A stretch of 64,000 bases of DNA from Effrenium voratum (taxonomy: Eukaryota; Sar; Dinophyceae; Suessiales; Symbiodiniaceae): positions 277,501 through 341,500 of the forward strand of contig CAUJNA010003497.1 of NCBI GenBank assembly GCA_963377175.1, in the 5' to 3' direction. Of this stretch, positions 21,799 to 33,288 are shown piece after piece; the stretch's first letter is position 1, and every line of letters starts with the position of its first letter. A program made the position numbers and the translations under genes. The notes under the pieces are model-generated. The model made no database searches, was not told the origin of the DNA, and saw only the letters and a program-made list of their open reading frames with translations.

Positions 21799-22622
21799 CT
21801 CTGGACCCAACCGACATGTCGAAGGTGGCGAAAGGAGCCCGGCACGGAGCCATGGCTTCCATAGGTCAAACTGCCCACCCGAAAAAACGAAAGAAAGAAA
21901 CAAGGGAAAACGGACCGGAGAAATGACTTAAGAGACTTCGACCAGAAATTTAGGGCAACACACCACCCCAACGACTCCTTCAAAGTCCATCTTCAAAAAC
22001 CCTAAGTGCTGGCCAACAAGCATCCTCTCAGGAGATGGGACAAAGCACGCCTGTGCCGACACTGGCCTAGACGCCATGCGCTGTCAAAGTGATCAGCAAG
22101 AGACAGAGCCACTGGCACTCCAACCCTAGAACAGTCCAAAGGACCCAGAACAAATTCAGGTGATCTTTTGAGACTATGAACCAAACGGGACATTTTAGTC
22201 AGATCCAGTCGATGCGGCAACTTGAGGAAAGATCACTATACATGATTTGTGTTCAGCCAGTGGCTTGGGTGGGACCCTGCTTACTGGGCATCTTCAAAGA
22301 TACCTATTGCCGCTGGTTTCAAGCCAAGGTCCCAAACGTATTTGTAGAAGCCCACTGACGTACCCGTCCACAGTCCGAAAGATGCTGGGCAAACAGCAGC
22401 ACAGCTTTTGTGCTAGTTCTAAATCCAAGAACCGATGCATTTGGACTTGGGATTGTGAAGATAGGTTTTGCAGCAGTCGTCAGGCTGGATTTTTGTTCTA
22501 CACTGAAACCAGTGGAACCCAAAGTTCCTTTGGTTGAACCAAAAACCAGGTTTAGGCCCGTTTCCCCAAAAGAATTCTGGCGGAAGCCTCACATTTCAGC
22601 CAGCCCTTTTTGGCCGAGGCGC

Positions 22623-22687
22623 CCGCAGGTGCTTGTTGGCCTCCCCCTGTTCCAAGCGCACCGCCTTGCAGGCGCGCTCCTCGCCGC
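22623..22687 (-). CDS. Protein kinase exon, subdomain II (catalytic Lys)
   Basis: Two bases complete a Cys codon, then GEERACKAVRLEQGEANKHL and R. ACKAV takes the place of VAIK, so its Lys is the ATP-anchoring residue. The preceding exon ends ..HSAETQ plus T. The GC donor there and the AG acceptor here give TGC without a gap. Confidence 0.83.
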
Positions 22688-22714
22688 CTCAGGGTGGGGG
22701 CAGGGGAGGAACTT

Positions 22715-22815
22715 CTCACTTCCTGAGATGGTCCCAAGTTCCTGGAACTTGTTCTTGGCCAAAATCGTCCAAAACTCCCAAAGAGTGACCACAGTCCAGG
22801 AACAAGGGAAGTGAG
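22715..22815. repeat. Family A inverted-repeat element beside an exon
   Basis: Begins CTCACTTCCTGAG and ends CAAGGGAAGTGAG. It lies only 28 bases upstream (in gene sense) of the catalytic-Lys exon, so it forms much of that intron's 3' part. Confidence 0.7.
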
Positions 22816-22962
22816 ACTTATAGCAAGTTTCGTGGGACGTAGACAAAGAGGACTGTTGGGATGGTGGCGTGTTTCCAAACAAAGACCCGTTGGATCGCTG
22901 AAAAGGACAGGGATGCATGTTCTTAAGCAAATGGAAAGGGCCCTTCCCAAACCCGTTGCGGC

Positions 22963-23098
22963 ATTGCGTCTCGGCGCTGTGGTGCTTGACCTTGAGCACC
23001 GTGCCGAAGGCCCCACTGCCCAGGGCCCCACCCTCCGGGATCTCGTACTCCTTCGAGCCACGAAAGCAAGGCACGGAGTCGGCAACCGACATGTCCTC
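22963..23098 (-). CDS. Protein kinase exon, glycine loop (subdomain I)
   Basis: Encodes EDMSVADSVPCFRGSKEYEI, then PEGGALGSGAFGTVLKVKHH and SAETQ. LGSGAFGTV is a canonical nucleotide-binding glycine loop. Phase-0 start after AAGAG; one base is left over at a GC donor (CAAT|GCC). At 136 bases it is the longest exon recognised in the gene. Confidence 0.88.
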
Positions 23099-24074
23099 CT
23101 CTTGGGTTTAAACGGGTTGCGTGGCGAGCTGCAAAAAAAGAAAAGACTGGGCTTAGTAAGTGTTCCCGCGGACAAAACCCGCTTCGCACCAGCTGGGCGG
23201 TTTATCAACCAGTATTCATAGGGTTTCAGCCCAACTGCATCATATTCTCCATCCACAGTTGCAAGCGAGACCCCAGGTGCCTCGGTTGCAACCATGGACC
23301 TAAGGGCTGATCCCATATGGCAAGGGAGCTGAATCCTAGAAGCGACAGCGAAGAAACCCCAATGCCCCAAAAGGTTGCAACATACCCTGACTGTGGGTGG
23401 GACCATACCCTTCGAGGTTGCAGCCGGTGCCCCGTCTTAGACACAAGGACCTCAAGGAGGCCATGTACTGCGACACAATTCCTGAAAGAACTGGAGAAAT
23501 ATGGGCTGTCTCAAGTAACAATCGAAATGGGTGGGTTGGTCCTGTTAGTTGTTTCAGTAAAAACATCAAGGGCCCCAAACCTTTGGAGTGGGTTCTTTCC
23601 AAAGCAAGGACATGGCCATCTTGTTTGCTCCACTCACCTTTCGGCGAACCTCGTCATCCATCGTTTGCTCAGTTGTTCAGTGACCCTGGACAAAACAAGG
23701 GAACCCTTTTTGGGGAAGACCATTTTTAGTGGGGCAGCCACCGGAAAAAAGGGGGAAAAAGGCAGGGATTCTTACATGGCACACCTGAACATTGCCTTCT
23801 AAATTGTGATTTCCCTTTATTTTGGAAAAGCCATGGTTCACATGGTTGCAAAATGGATCTTTTTTTCGGAGCCCTGAAAGCGTGCGGATAAACAAAGAAG
23901 GGAAAAGGGGTGCCGCTGAACAGAAAAAGGTGCCACCCCCGAAAAAGAAAAAAACTTTTTGGGGAAGACCATTTTTAGCGGGGCAGCCACCGGAAAAAAA
24001 CAAGGAAGAAAAAAAAGGAGAAAACACAAAAAAAAACAACGCCACTGACTGAACTGAGATTTTGGCTTCCGATC
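23099..24074. other. Kinase intron with a duplicated segment
   Basis: A 46-base segment (GGGGAAGACCATTTTTAG and GGGGCAGCCACCGG) occurs at 23707-23752 and again at 23953-23999. No coding was found. Confidence 0.5.
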
Positions 24075-24146
24075 CTGGAGCATGGCGGCGATGTCCCGCG
24101 CGTTGCCCGCCGCAACGAAGCTCACGGCGCTGGAGTTCTGCGCGCC
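24075..24146 (-). CDS. Kinase gene exon upstream of the catalytic domain
   Basis: Reads GAQNSSAVSFVAAGNARDIA then AMLQ. 24 whole codons, phase 0 at both ends, acceptor CCGCAG, donor GA (GATCGG). No family was recognised. Assigned to the kinase gene because it is in phase with the glycine-loop exon. A longer form reading on through DRKPKSQ is possible. Confidence 0.65.
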
Positions 24147-24796
24147 CTGCGGCCGGCACGCTGCGGCCCGTGGACCCTAGGAATCTGCGCCCAGAGGGTC
24201 CTTTGGTACCTAGCGAGGATGGCTTTTGGGGGGTCAAAAGGGGTCTAAGTGCCTCCTTAGAAGGTACCAAGGGATTTTCTGGAATACAGCCCCTCTCCCT
24301 TAGACACATACAACAAAGGTCTGTGAAGTGGCGCCTGCTGCATTGGCTTTCCTGTTTGAGTATGTCCAAGTTTGAAACCCTGTTTTAGCTAAAGCCGCCT
24401 GTGACACGTGAGGCTTCACTCTTACACTCGCCCAAATCGCCCGATGTTTGTTTGGGCTTTTGAACTCATGCACCAGAAAACAGGTTGGAACTGTTTCGGG
24501 TGACTATTTGTTTGAGGAAACCTGGCGACCAAAAGCTTGTTCTTGCCAACCGACCGGGTGAGCAGTCGAAGAGAAAGCAACAAGAGGCCTTTCAAAGCAT
24601 GACTCTAAGGGTACCTTCCCCATTCTTTCCAGATCCTTCTTCTCAGGAAACCATCAAAAACCCAGAAAAAAAGAAGAAAAAAAAACAGGAAGAACGACTG
24701 AACATCATTGGGGAATCAACCCCTATGATTCGCAAACCTGCAATGGACTGGGGCCTGGTGGTTGGCCCCCCACTTGAAGGACATCTCCCTGTGCGC

Positions 24797-24847
24797 CTTA
24801 AGCCCCGCAAAGGGCGCCGGCTCTTCCTTCGGCTCGGGCGTCTGGGC
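24797..24847 (-). CDS. Kinase gene exon, Pro/Glu-rich linker
   Basis: 17 whole codons, AQTPEPKEEPAPFAGLK, between a CCAG acceptor and a GC donor (GCGCAC). Likely a flexible linker. Use of the GT a few codons further on would add AHREMSF and change phase, so the end is uncertain. Confidence 0.55.
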
Positions 24848-24892
24848 CTGGCGTCCCAAAGGGAAGCCACGGGAGGTGGTCTTTTTGGAGGG

Positions 24893-25059
24893 TGCCTGGA
24901 GTCTCCTTCTGGCCCTTTAAAGATGGTTGGTCATTACCCGAAATAAAGGGGTCATGGACCCATTTTTAAAGGGTCATGGAGACTCCAGGTACAAATAGGT
25001 ACATGACCCGTTTATTTTGGATGGGTCATCCATTTTTGAAGGGTGGAGACTCTAGGTAC
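24893..25059. repeat. Family C inverted-repeat elements, one and a half copies
   Basis: Begins TGCCTGGAGTCTCC. At 24978-24991 it has GGAGACTCCAGGTA, then a second half ending GGAGACTCTAGGTA. The internal CATGACCC/GGGTCATG strings are shared with copies at 28291-28400 and 45243-45336. Confidence 0.75.
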
Positions 25060-25679
25060 TCCATTTTCTGGTGAAGGAAAACCGAAAGGATCCAAAAAGA
25101 CAAATACCAATTTGGGGGTCCCCTTGAAAAAGACACGCATTTTGTCTCTCCGAATAGCTCATGGCCCCAATAGTGACCGAGTGATGATTGCTGCTGATAG
25201 TACCACCCGACCCCCAATCTGGTCCTCGATTGTCCCTCTGAGTTCTGTCCCTGTCTTGGACAACAGGCCTGCAACAGGAAAGACAAGGACATGGTGATTT
25301 CTTGTCCAGTGCTGGGGGGGCTATGATCAATCCGGGGGCTTTGTGTGATTATTGTATGGGACTGTCCTTGCAGGTGTGATCTTGTCAAACAGTGACGTTC
25401 TTGAACAACTAAAAAAAAACATCGGATGATGTATTCGCAATAGTTGTTTAAAGAACTGCATTTTCATTTGCGGATTTTCTGTGCGTGAGGGTGAACAAGA
25501 GCGACTGATTCAATCGTCTAGCCGGAAAATCGTCTTGGTGAGGGGTGGGGGGCAGGTTCGCATCAATCGCGGGATTACTAATGGTCCCATCAAAAACCAG
25601 AAACTCGGGCGAGTCAGACTTTGAGGGCGGCCCCTGGATCAACCTCCTGGGCGACCCCGAGCGCTTCTCAGGGTTCCAC

Positions 25680-25770
25680 CTGCACGGCCGAGATCTGGGG
25701 CTGGAAGGGCCGCATCTGAACAGACTGCATGGCCTGCTGCTCCACCACCTGGCAAGGGACTGTGCCCTCC
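25680..25770 (-). CDS. Kinase gene exon, Gln-rich
   Basis: One base plus 30 codons: EGTVPCQVVEQQAMQSVQMR then PFQPQISAVQ. Acceptor GAGAG, donor GT (GTGGAA). No family was recognised. The plus strand is also open here (LLGDPERFSGFHLHGRD), but only the minus frame has fitting splice sites and orientation. Confidence 0.6.
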
Positions 25771-26591
25771 CTCTCAAGTTGTCATGGACCCAGAAGGTCT
25801 CAACAAGAGAACAAATGTCTTCCGAGTGAGTGGTTGATGCCCATCCCTCTGGAATCTACTTGGTCACAATAGGGTTCCTTGGCAACTCGCCAAATTGGGA
25901 ACCCAAACGACATGTTCGACAGCCAACTCAACTTGCAGGTCCCTGTCCTTGTTCGGGTTGATTTATAAAGGGAAACCGAAAGAAACCACCGGCTTGAGGG
26001 CCAGACCCATATTCCGAATTTATTCCTATTGCAAACATGATCAGCTGCCGCCATTCCATGTCGACAAGGTGCAGATCCCGTCCCTTGACTTATTGAGTTT
26101 GGCGAAGGGACACAGGACAGGATTGATGCTGGCCTGAGGCAACTTGATCTGATGCTTGGCGTGAACAAAATGTACATGCGTGTCTTTGCAAGCCAGCAAA
26201 CAGAAGGTGGCACACCCAACAACGACGCACATACAACGTATACATTTGCAGTTATGTACATGTGTGCAAATGCAATACATGTTCATACAATGCATATGCG
26301 ATAATACATCCGCACGAATCACAGTCTGTCACTTTTTCGAACAAGGTATCCGAAACATAGGGACCCTGCTTGAAACAATCGAACCCTTTCTGGTTTCTAG
26401 GGTTGATATTTTTTTCGTTTCCCTTTGAACGGGGCCTGGGAAACTTGTCAAAGGTTCGGCCCTAAACCAAGAATTTGACTGTTGTCTAGCATCATCATCA
26501 GTGTTCAGGACAAGATGTTGCCAATCCTTACCCAAGACTCCCTTGGACGGATGCTGCACTCAAAGCCCCTTCTGCCTGCTGCGCGGCTTGC

Positions 26592-26612
26592 AAGGCCTCG
26601 CTCTTGTGCACC
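26592..26612 (-). CDS. Kinase gene microexon (low-end boundary uncertain)
   Basis: A leading G then VHKSEA and two bases of Leu, if the GC donor after GCCTT is used. In-frame sequence continues LQAAQQAEGALSAAS to about 26560, so the exon may be longer. The leading G joins in phase with the EF-type exon at 26729-26764. Confidence 0.5.
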
Positions 26613-26728
26613 CTAGCGCCTCACGGGGTTCGTTGAAATTGTCAAAACTCAGTTGGGTCATAATCCAGAAGTGGCGCCCTGGGTTGAAGGCGGCACACAC
26701 GCACACACGCGCGAACCGATGGTGATTC

Positions 26729-26764
26729 GTGAACTCCCGGATCCCGAGCTTCCCTTTGCCTTCC
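26729..26764 (-). CDS. Kinase gene exon, degenerate EF-hand loop
   Basis: Encodes EGKGKLGIREF plus split codons. The Gly-x-Leu-x3-Glu spacing is that of an EF-hand loop, like the GKLGxxEF of calpain-type penta-EF proteins. Ligand position 5 is Lys and position 1 depends on the splice, so calcium binding is doubtful. Acceptor ACAG, donor GA (GAATCA). Confidence 0.62.
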
Positions 26765-26857
26765 CTGTCAGCCAGCCCCCCCCGGAAAATTCCGGGGGCT
26801 CTCCCTCGAAACGCAACATGAAAACGCACAGAGAGGTGTTCCACACATGGCCGGAGC

Positions 26858-26901
26858 CTGGGCTTGTTGGACCCAAAGATCATTGCCACACTCCGGGACA
26901 A
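26858..26901 (-). CDS. Kinase gene exon before the degenerate EF loop
   Basis: 14 codons plus two bases, LSRSVAMIFGSNKP. A hydrophobic helix like the entering helix of an EF-hand. Acceptor CCAG, GC donor; it joins in phase to the exon at 26729-26764. Confidence 0.55.
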
Positions 26902-27471
26902 CTGGAGTCCCGGTCTGAGCAACTACGACAAGGAAAAGGGCGAGGCTTGCCGAAACTCTCCCAGAAAACCCAACAGGCAAACATGTTTCGCGTTTCACAA
27001 TATTTACAATGTCTTGGTTGATGCGTGACATGTAATGAGGTATCATGCACTTTCGGTTCACGGCAAGCAGGAAACAAGGTTGAAGTTATAGTCTGGCAAT
27101 GCAACTTGAGTGACTTTGCCGAGTAGACTGGGAAAAAAACCAAACTTGTTGACCCCTGCCAACAAAACGTTCGCCAACTCCCCGTATACAAGAACCCGAA
27201 ACATGAACCAAGTAAAGAGGGTGGTGGGGCACTTTGAAACCAAATTACGCCATCATCCACTCATCCATTCCTAGGCAAACAGTCTTCCCTCCCCTCCTCC
27301 ACTCCTGGATCCAACCGAAAAGTACACCAAACACATTTTTCAGATTCTGCGGCATAGTACTAGGCCACCTGCAACATGTAAACCAAAACAAGCCTCCAGT
27401 TAAAACAGCCCAACAAACATAAGCTGACCAACCCATGGAGTGCATCCCGCAGCCCTCCCAAGCGAGGGAAC
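26902..27471. other. Kinase intron
   Basis: No exon could be fixed, although the phase between flanking exons leaves room for one. No named repeat. Confidence 0.4.
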
Positions 27472-27556
27472 CTCGCAGAATGGGCTGCAGCCCCCTCAGC
27501 GCCAGCTGTTGGAACTCTTTGAAGTTCAGCAGGCCGTCCAAGTCCTCGTCGCACTC
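27472..27556 (-). CDS. Kinase gene exon with a canonical EF-hand loop
   Basis: Reads ECDEDLDGLLNFKEFQQLAL then RGLQPILR. DEDLDGLLNFKE fits the 12-residue calcium loop: Asp at 1, 3 and 5, Gly at 6, Leu at 8, Glu at 12. Phase-0 acceptor (GCCGAG); the far end is a GT in the CGAGGTTCC context or an earlier GC. EF-hands upstream of a kinase domain reverse the usual CDPK order. Confidence 0.8.
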
Positions 27557-28445
27557 CTCGGCGCTCCGAAGACGACGAGTTGCGGTCCATCGGACGGGCC
27601 CAATGCATGGGTAGATGACGGGTCGATCCTGTTTGCAGAACGAAAAGATCTACCTCAAAAAAACAGGGCTTGTCCGGTAAGTGGCTGGAAACCATGGTTT
27701 AGACCTAGTTGAGGGACTTGCAACACAGGTAAGTTGGTTGAAACTGCCACTTACTATAGCCACTTAAGGGCTGATGACTGGCCCTGGTCACCAAGGATTG
27801 CTTTGATCATGGCACATATGCGCCATGGTCAAAACTTGGCTGCGGCGCCTGCAGGGTAGTGGCACTTTGGCGTTTCTTGAAGCAAGATTCGTGCAAGACC
27901 TCTAAATCTTCCAGGCTCCAACTTCTTGGCCATGCTTTCTGCACAGCACGTCCCTCGTTTTGGGAGACGCGTTCCAGGCGCGAAACGCAAGAGCAGACGC
28001 CCAAAAAACCTAACATATGTCAACCCTTCTGTGGAGCAACCTCATAGAACAAGCACAGTTGCCGTCGAAGGAATTCACCCAAAGGAATCAGAAGGGGCAG
28101 ATATCCGCAATTTCCGGCTGGGACTGTCCCTTTAGCTTCGCGTAAAGGGAATCAGGCACCAAAGGCTCAGGCTCACTCCGAAGGACCCGGAAGAAGAGCC
28201 TCGCCCTTTCGGACCTTGACGAAACATCCAAGCAGGTTTTAGCCTCCAAAAGGTGAAAAGGTTGGTTTTGACTGGCCAGTGCGTGGACGCCTACCTAGAG
28301 TCTAGGTAGTCTCCATGACCCTTAAAAAAATGGGTCCATGACCCCTTAATTTGGGGTAATGACCAACCACTTTTTAAGGGTCAGAAGGAGACTCCAGGTA
28401 GATACCTCACGCGCGACCAACCCAAATCCAGCCTGACCAACACAC
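27557..28445. other. Kinase intron with family C element
   Basis: Contains the family C copy at 28291-28400. Nothing else recognised. Confidence 0.45.
28291..28400. repeat. Family C inverted-repeat element
   Basis: Ends CTACCTAGAGTCTAGG and GGAGACTCCAGGTA, with internal CCATGACCCTTAAAA and TTTTTAAGGGTC arms. It ends 45 bases from the exon at 28446-28548. Confidence 0.75.
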
Positions 28446-28548
28446 GTCGCGTGGCTCCCAGGTTGGAACGGGGCTCTGAGAAGACCCTGTCCAGCAGAGC
28501 GCCGTTGGCTTCCGCCAGAGGGCCGTTGGGGAAGAGTCTCAGCAGCAC
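28446..28548 (-). CDS. Probable kinase gene exon
   Basis: Reads VLLRLFPNGPLAEANGALLD then RVFSEPRSNLGATR. Helical, no family recognised. Acceptor GCCAG; the end may be the GT after CGAC or a GC after LG, which would join in phase to the EF exon. Confidence 0.6.
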
Positions 28549-29373
28549 CTGGCGGTGGTTCTCAAAACCGTTTTGGGATCCCATTCTGGGGGTAGGTGAA
28601 TTCGCCACCCATTTTAGGAGGTTCTATTTTAGCGGGGGCTGGGATGTTCACTGGGGCTAACCGATTTGGACTTGGACCCATGGCCACGCGAACTCCAAGG
28701 ACTCAACCGTTGTCAGCCAGCTTGAGCCGATGCTCAGGACTTGGGACTATGGAGAAAGGCAGACAGGTGGAGTGCGATGTGTCCGTAAACTCGCGTGCGG
28801 AAGATGGAACCTCACACATGGAGAAACTGTCCTTTCCAAAAGAAGAAGCTGTTTTACCAACAAAAGAGCAAATGATGTTTACCTGTGGCGAAAAGCCTGT
28901 AGTCCACCATGGCGACTGATCCAAGGACTGGTCAAACTAGGCCCAGCCTATCTCCTGAAGGGAAACAAACTACTGCCATTTGCTTAAGTCCCCTGGAATA
29001 AAAAATAACAACATATGTCTAGTAGTGATAGATTCCCTGTAAATCCCAGAGCAAAATACACAAATATGCTTCAGCAACTGGAAGTAGCTATGCAGGGAAA
29101 GGGGCCACAGAAACGAGAACATGGATTCGTTTTTTCACGTGAGACTGGTCATGGGAATTGCCTTACTTCCTGTAAAACGGTCTCAGCTCCCTTTGCCGTT
29201 GACCCGCAAAAAGTCGAACTTGAGCGAGCCCAATGCGACAAAAACAACACTGGTTCTATCAAGAGCTTAAAGTCCAAAGCTAAGATGAACACCAATTGGC
29301 ATACAGCTGGTCTGTGATACTGGTTGCTGTTTCCTATCAAATAGCCATACAGTTCCCTGAAGCACTGAAGCAC

Positions 29374-29454
29374 TTGCTTGGGATCCGGAACCGCCTGGCC
29401 AAAGCCCCGGCGGCACTGGGCAGCGTCCAAAGCGCCCCGCGACAAAAGGCGGTC
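29374..29454 (-). CDS. Probable kinase gene exon
   Basis: 27 whole codons, DRLLSRGALDAAQCRRGFGQ then AVPDPKQ, between a GGAG acceptor and a GT donor (GTGCTT). Phase 0 on both sides. No family recognised. The helix-loop pattern could be part of an EF-type or adaptor domain. Confidence 0.62.
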
Positions 29455-31000
29455 CTCCGCGTTTCGCGATTCCGGGGATGGACTTGTTGGGTACCGAAAC
29501 CAAACAGAAGCATAGGTTGTTGTAAGTTTTGCGGGTACTGCAACAAAAAGGAACAATTGTTGTGTTGGGTGCCAACCCAAAAATACACGCCTGGGAAGCC
29601 TTCCTCGCGTGCCATCTTAGTGGAAGTGAGGATAGCAAAACATCTTCTTAGCAACTGCATCCCAGTTGGATTTGGAGTTGGTGACCCGCGACCATGTGGT
29701 TTAAAAGCGAATATTAATTAGGTTCCCCAATAATATTCTGGAACCTGACAAAGCACCGGCCTTATGAGGAATCTGCTTTCTGGAGAACTCCCTTGTTCCA
29801 TGTTCATTTGCATTTGTCTGAGTGACTTGGGATTGTGTTCTGCATTTGTCATCACAATTGTGGATGTCCGAAAACTTGTTTGCAGCCAAGTTGATTCGAG
29901 TGGATTTGAGTAGATTGGACAAGCCCATAGTATGATGCAGGATCGTTCATGAGAGGGGGCTGAAGGCTCTTGGAAGCTCATGCAAAGTGAGTGCTGCAAT
30001 GCGGCAATGAATGCACCACTAATTATTTGTTCTGTTGCCCTTTCGGCGCAGTCACACTTTGTGCCTGACTCGCGTGATGCATGCTGGGGTGAACATCTCC
30101 AATTGATCTGGGTCCCCCATTTTTCTTGAAAACTAAATTCTCAGTATTTCAGGGTGGGCATATTCCTATGTTTGTCAAGGGCAATAAGGGCCCCAATCAA
30201 ACCTAGCGACAAGGCCCCTACTTCAGGGAATCCTCTTGGGTGCCCAATTTTCTTGGCCCAAATCGGGTACGAATTGCTGTTTTTAAGATTGTAATCCATG
30301 TATGTGACGCTGCTAAAAAGGAGTTTGGAGGAGAGCCCCCCAATCACCTTTTTAGGTTTTAATGCAAAAGGGTCCGGCCAGCCATGGCCAGAACGGGGCC
30401 CAGCTTGGATGGATATACCGAAACAATAGCTTTGTCAAAAATCCCTGAAAGCCAATTTCCTCTTGCCCCCAAAAGGTGATCTCCAATCATAAAAATCGAA
30501 TGCAACAAAACGAGGAAGGCGAAAGAGTGAAAAAAACATCTTGGGATTTAGGAACCCTGATGCAAAGATTCCTGATCCCCATGGCCCATGCCGACTTTGA
30601 TTTTGTGATCCACTTCCAATTTCCCATTGTCCCGAAGGAAAAGAACAAATCAGCAATGGTTTTTGGAGGTACTGCCAATACAAGCTTGTAAGGCGGTGTA
30701 TGCCCCTTATTTAAGTGGCTCCTCTCACCTCCATAGCTCCAAAACTCCCTGAACACCCACCCCCTCACCTTGTTTGGTTGATTTCAGTGGATCACAACAA
30801 ATCCAGCAGTAAAATCGTGCTCCTTTAAAACCATGCCAAACTCAAACATGGTTCAGACCCCATTTACCTTCCCCAGGATTCTTAAACAAACGGAAAATTT
30901 CACTCCCATTAGCCTCATTTCAGAATCCTAAGGCCCCATAAGCCCAACCGTAAAAAAAACCAGATCCTGGAAGGCTGAGCCCAAAACGACGCGCCTGAGC
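29455..31000. other. Kinase-gene intron, no feature seen
   Basis: No motif, named repeat or convincing exon found in this 1.5 kb. Confidence 0.4.
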
Positions 31001-31051
31001 CTGGAAGGCTGCCCCGCAGGCGTCCTCGAAGCCTGGCGCCAGCAGCAGCTC
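31001..31051 (-). CDS. Probable kinase gene exon
   Basis: 17 whole codons, ELLLAPGFEDACGAAFQ, acceptor TTAG, GC donor (GCTCAG). A longer open form adds AQARRFGLSLP. Assigned to the kinase gene only by strand, spacing and phase. Confidence 0.58.
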
Positions 31052-31644
31052 CTAAGCCACGGATAAACACGGGCAGCGAAGCAGACGTGAATGGGTACCA
31101 TATGTGTTTGTCTTAACACGCGTGTCATGAGTGAGAGTGAGGGAGTGAGTGAGTCAGCGAGCGAGCGAGCGAACGAACGAACCAACCAACGAACAAATGA
31201 ATAAATAACAATACTAATGCACAAGAAAATAACAATTAAAACAGCTTGCGCACAAAACACACTCAAATATGGAAGCTATCAGACAAGGCTGAGAGTGACT
31301 CACACCGTAAATACCAGCACATCCCCTTGGACTGCGTGATTCGTTTGGGGGTTCAAATGTGTATATATGTGTAATATATAAATATAGATATATATATATA
31401 TATATATATATGCACATGCAGAGTACGTGTGTATACAAATATGCATATATATATATATAGCGAGAGAGAGTCATACGCCTATATGTTTATATACACATGG
31501 TCACTGTATGGTTCTCTCCGATGTATACACAGTAATATATCAGCAGTGGGGGTGAAAGGGGCCTGAAGAGTTGGAAGAGGAGTGGGAGCCTTTTCGCCCG
31601 CCCGCAGAGAGTGTCGAGAGCGGGGATGTACAGCCGAGCCGGAC
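31052..31644. other. Simple repeats
   Basis: GAGT/GAGC/GAAC tetranucleotide runs at 31130-31205 and AT runs at 31385-31411 and 31441-31459. No gene. Confidence 0.7.
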
Positions 31645-31935
31645 TTTTGGGGCTAAGCCCTGTCCCCCCCCCCCTGCGAGGCACGCGATAACTTTCGGAG
31701 CCCCGCATAGAGCTCCTTTGTTTTCTTCTCAACCCCTTGTCGCGCAAAGCCACTGACGACACTCTCCACAAGCCTAGCCTTGTCTGCGCGGCAACCAACA
31801 TGCTTGTGGGCACGCTTGAGCTCCTCCTCACAGAGGTTCTCCCAAAAGTCGTCAAGCTCATTTCTCCAGCTGCGCACCTGCCGCTTCCGCGTCACCCACG
31901 CCCATGTGTCATCAGACAACCAAGTTTCGCGTGGC
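31645..31935 (-). pseudogene. Intronless coding remnant, possibly LINE-related
   Basis: An uninterrupted frame reads WLSDDTWAWVTRKRQVRSWR, then NELDDFWENLCEEELKRAHK and more charged helix. A TWLSDDTW-type motif followed by Arg-rich helix recalls the linker between endonuclease and RT of LINE elements. This is a weak resemblance. The frame is offset from the upstream remnant at 31912-32352. Confidence 0.35.
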
Positions 31936-32731
31936 CTTCGGCGCCAAGACCTGCCTTGCCGATCCTTCAACAACACAGCCCTTGTCAGTGTTGCCCTCTT
32001 CCACGGGCGGTCCGAAGACATAGCAGGCGCCGAGCGAAGAACCGGTAAAACTCTTGGGGGTCGCAGTGCTGACACCCAGAGCGGACCACTGATTGTCGCG
32101 CAAAGGCACAGCAACCACGTCCCATCCGGTGGATGATCTGAGAATATTCTCGTTGTCTTGCTCGATTTCTTCATAAACCGCACCAGACATGTCCAACGGT
32201 GCTCGCGCGTCCGTAGCATACGCTTCTAAGTAATATTTCCCAATTTGATTCCGGGATTCGATGTACTCTCTGACGTTCTCCAGCGCAACGTTGAATCCAC
32301 TTGGCCCGAAATGTGGATAGTTGCGGAATGCGGCGCAGCCGGTCTTTTGCGCTTTCTATTTTCAGGTCCCTCCGGCAAAATCAACATCTGGGAGATCTTG
32401 AAAGCATTATAAACACCAGAGGGTAAGCCCCCCACAACGCTTGCTTCAGGCCACATCCAATTTCTATTACTTCTCAAGCTGGGTTTCTCCAGGTGGGTTT
32501 CCTTTACTTGGTGGCAAGCGTGTCCGCTTTGCCTCCCCTTCCAAGCTTCTCGCCAACGATGCGAGTTTGGGAAAATTCAACACCTGCCAACCTCTTCGCC
32601 TGCTCCGCCGCGATAGTGTTCTCCTGGCGTCTTTGCTCGGTCAATGCGCGCCCAACAAAAGATAGGATAATCAAATTGATGGGCGTGTACGTCCGCGTGA
32701 AGTTGGCCAGGGATTGTACAATGTCGCGGTG
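31912..32731 (-). pseudogene. Broken second copy of the HAD-like domain
   Basis: Two blocks match the copia-borne domain at 14995-15546. Block 32504-32731 gives PINLIILSFVGRALTEQRRQ and LGRGGKADTL (motifs II and III). Block 31912-32352 gives AQKTGCAAFRNYPHFGPSGF and VREYIESRN. Between them about 150 unrelated bases replace the roughly 19 codons that hold the motif IV Asp pair, and the two blocks are in different frames. No motif I was found upstream. After the shared part the copy continues differently (DMSGAVYEEIEQDNENILRS). Confidence 0.75.
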
Positions 32732-32782
32732 AATTTACGGCCTTTACCGCGCAGCCAAAAGCATGCGCCAGCCAGTTGTGCC

Positions 32783-33125
32783 ACGCGCACTAACTTGTTT
32801 TTGCGTTTTCTACACGTTTTGCCAGCTAACTAGCCTCAAAGAGGCATTTGTGACATACACTAATTCCGTTTTTGGGCGTTTGAGCCTACCAAGAAATTCG
32901 AGGTGCACAAAACCAAAACAAGAGTTAGCGGCGCGCACTAATTCATTTTTGCGTTTCCACTCCCCAGCAACGTCTTGCCAGCTCTCAAAGAAGCATTAGT
33001 GACATGCGCTAATTCCGTTTTTGGGTGTTTAAGCCCCTACCAAGACATTCCAGGCGCCCAAAACCAAAAACGAATTAGCGGCGCGCACTAATTATTTTTT
33101 GTGTTTTCCCCAGTTGCTAGCTACC
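32783..33125. repeat. Tandem repeat, unit about 148-150 bp, 2.3 copies
   Basis: Units begin at 32783, 32931 and 33081 with GCGCGCACTAA. They share CTAATTCCGTTTTTGGG and AGTTAGCG-type ends. The units are diverged, so the array is old. Confidence 0.85.
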
Positions 33126-33253
33126 TAGCCTCAAAACACGGGCAGCAAGTTTAAGGTGTCTGAGCCCCTGCCACTGCCAATTGACTACGTAAAGCCACCA
33201 AAACAAATACAAAAAGGTTTGGAACCCTGCTCCATTGGTTTTGACCCACGGCC

Positions 33254-33288
<35 letters not shown>

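Noticed and set aside
25545..25829. Plus-strand frame LLGDPERFSGFHLHGRDLGL
   Set aside because: Looks protein-like but overlaps the minus-strand exon at 25680-25770, which fits in phase with its neighbours.
32783..33125. Regularly spaced repeats considered as a CRISPR array
   Set aside because: Units are about 148 bp, directly tandem and diverged, with no short repeat/spacer structure. The genome is eukaryotic.
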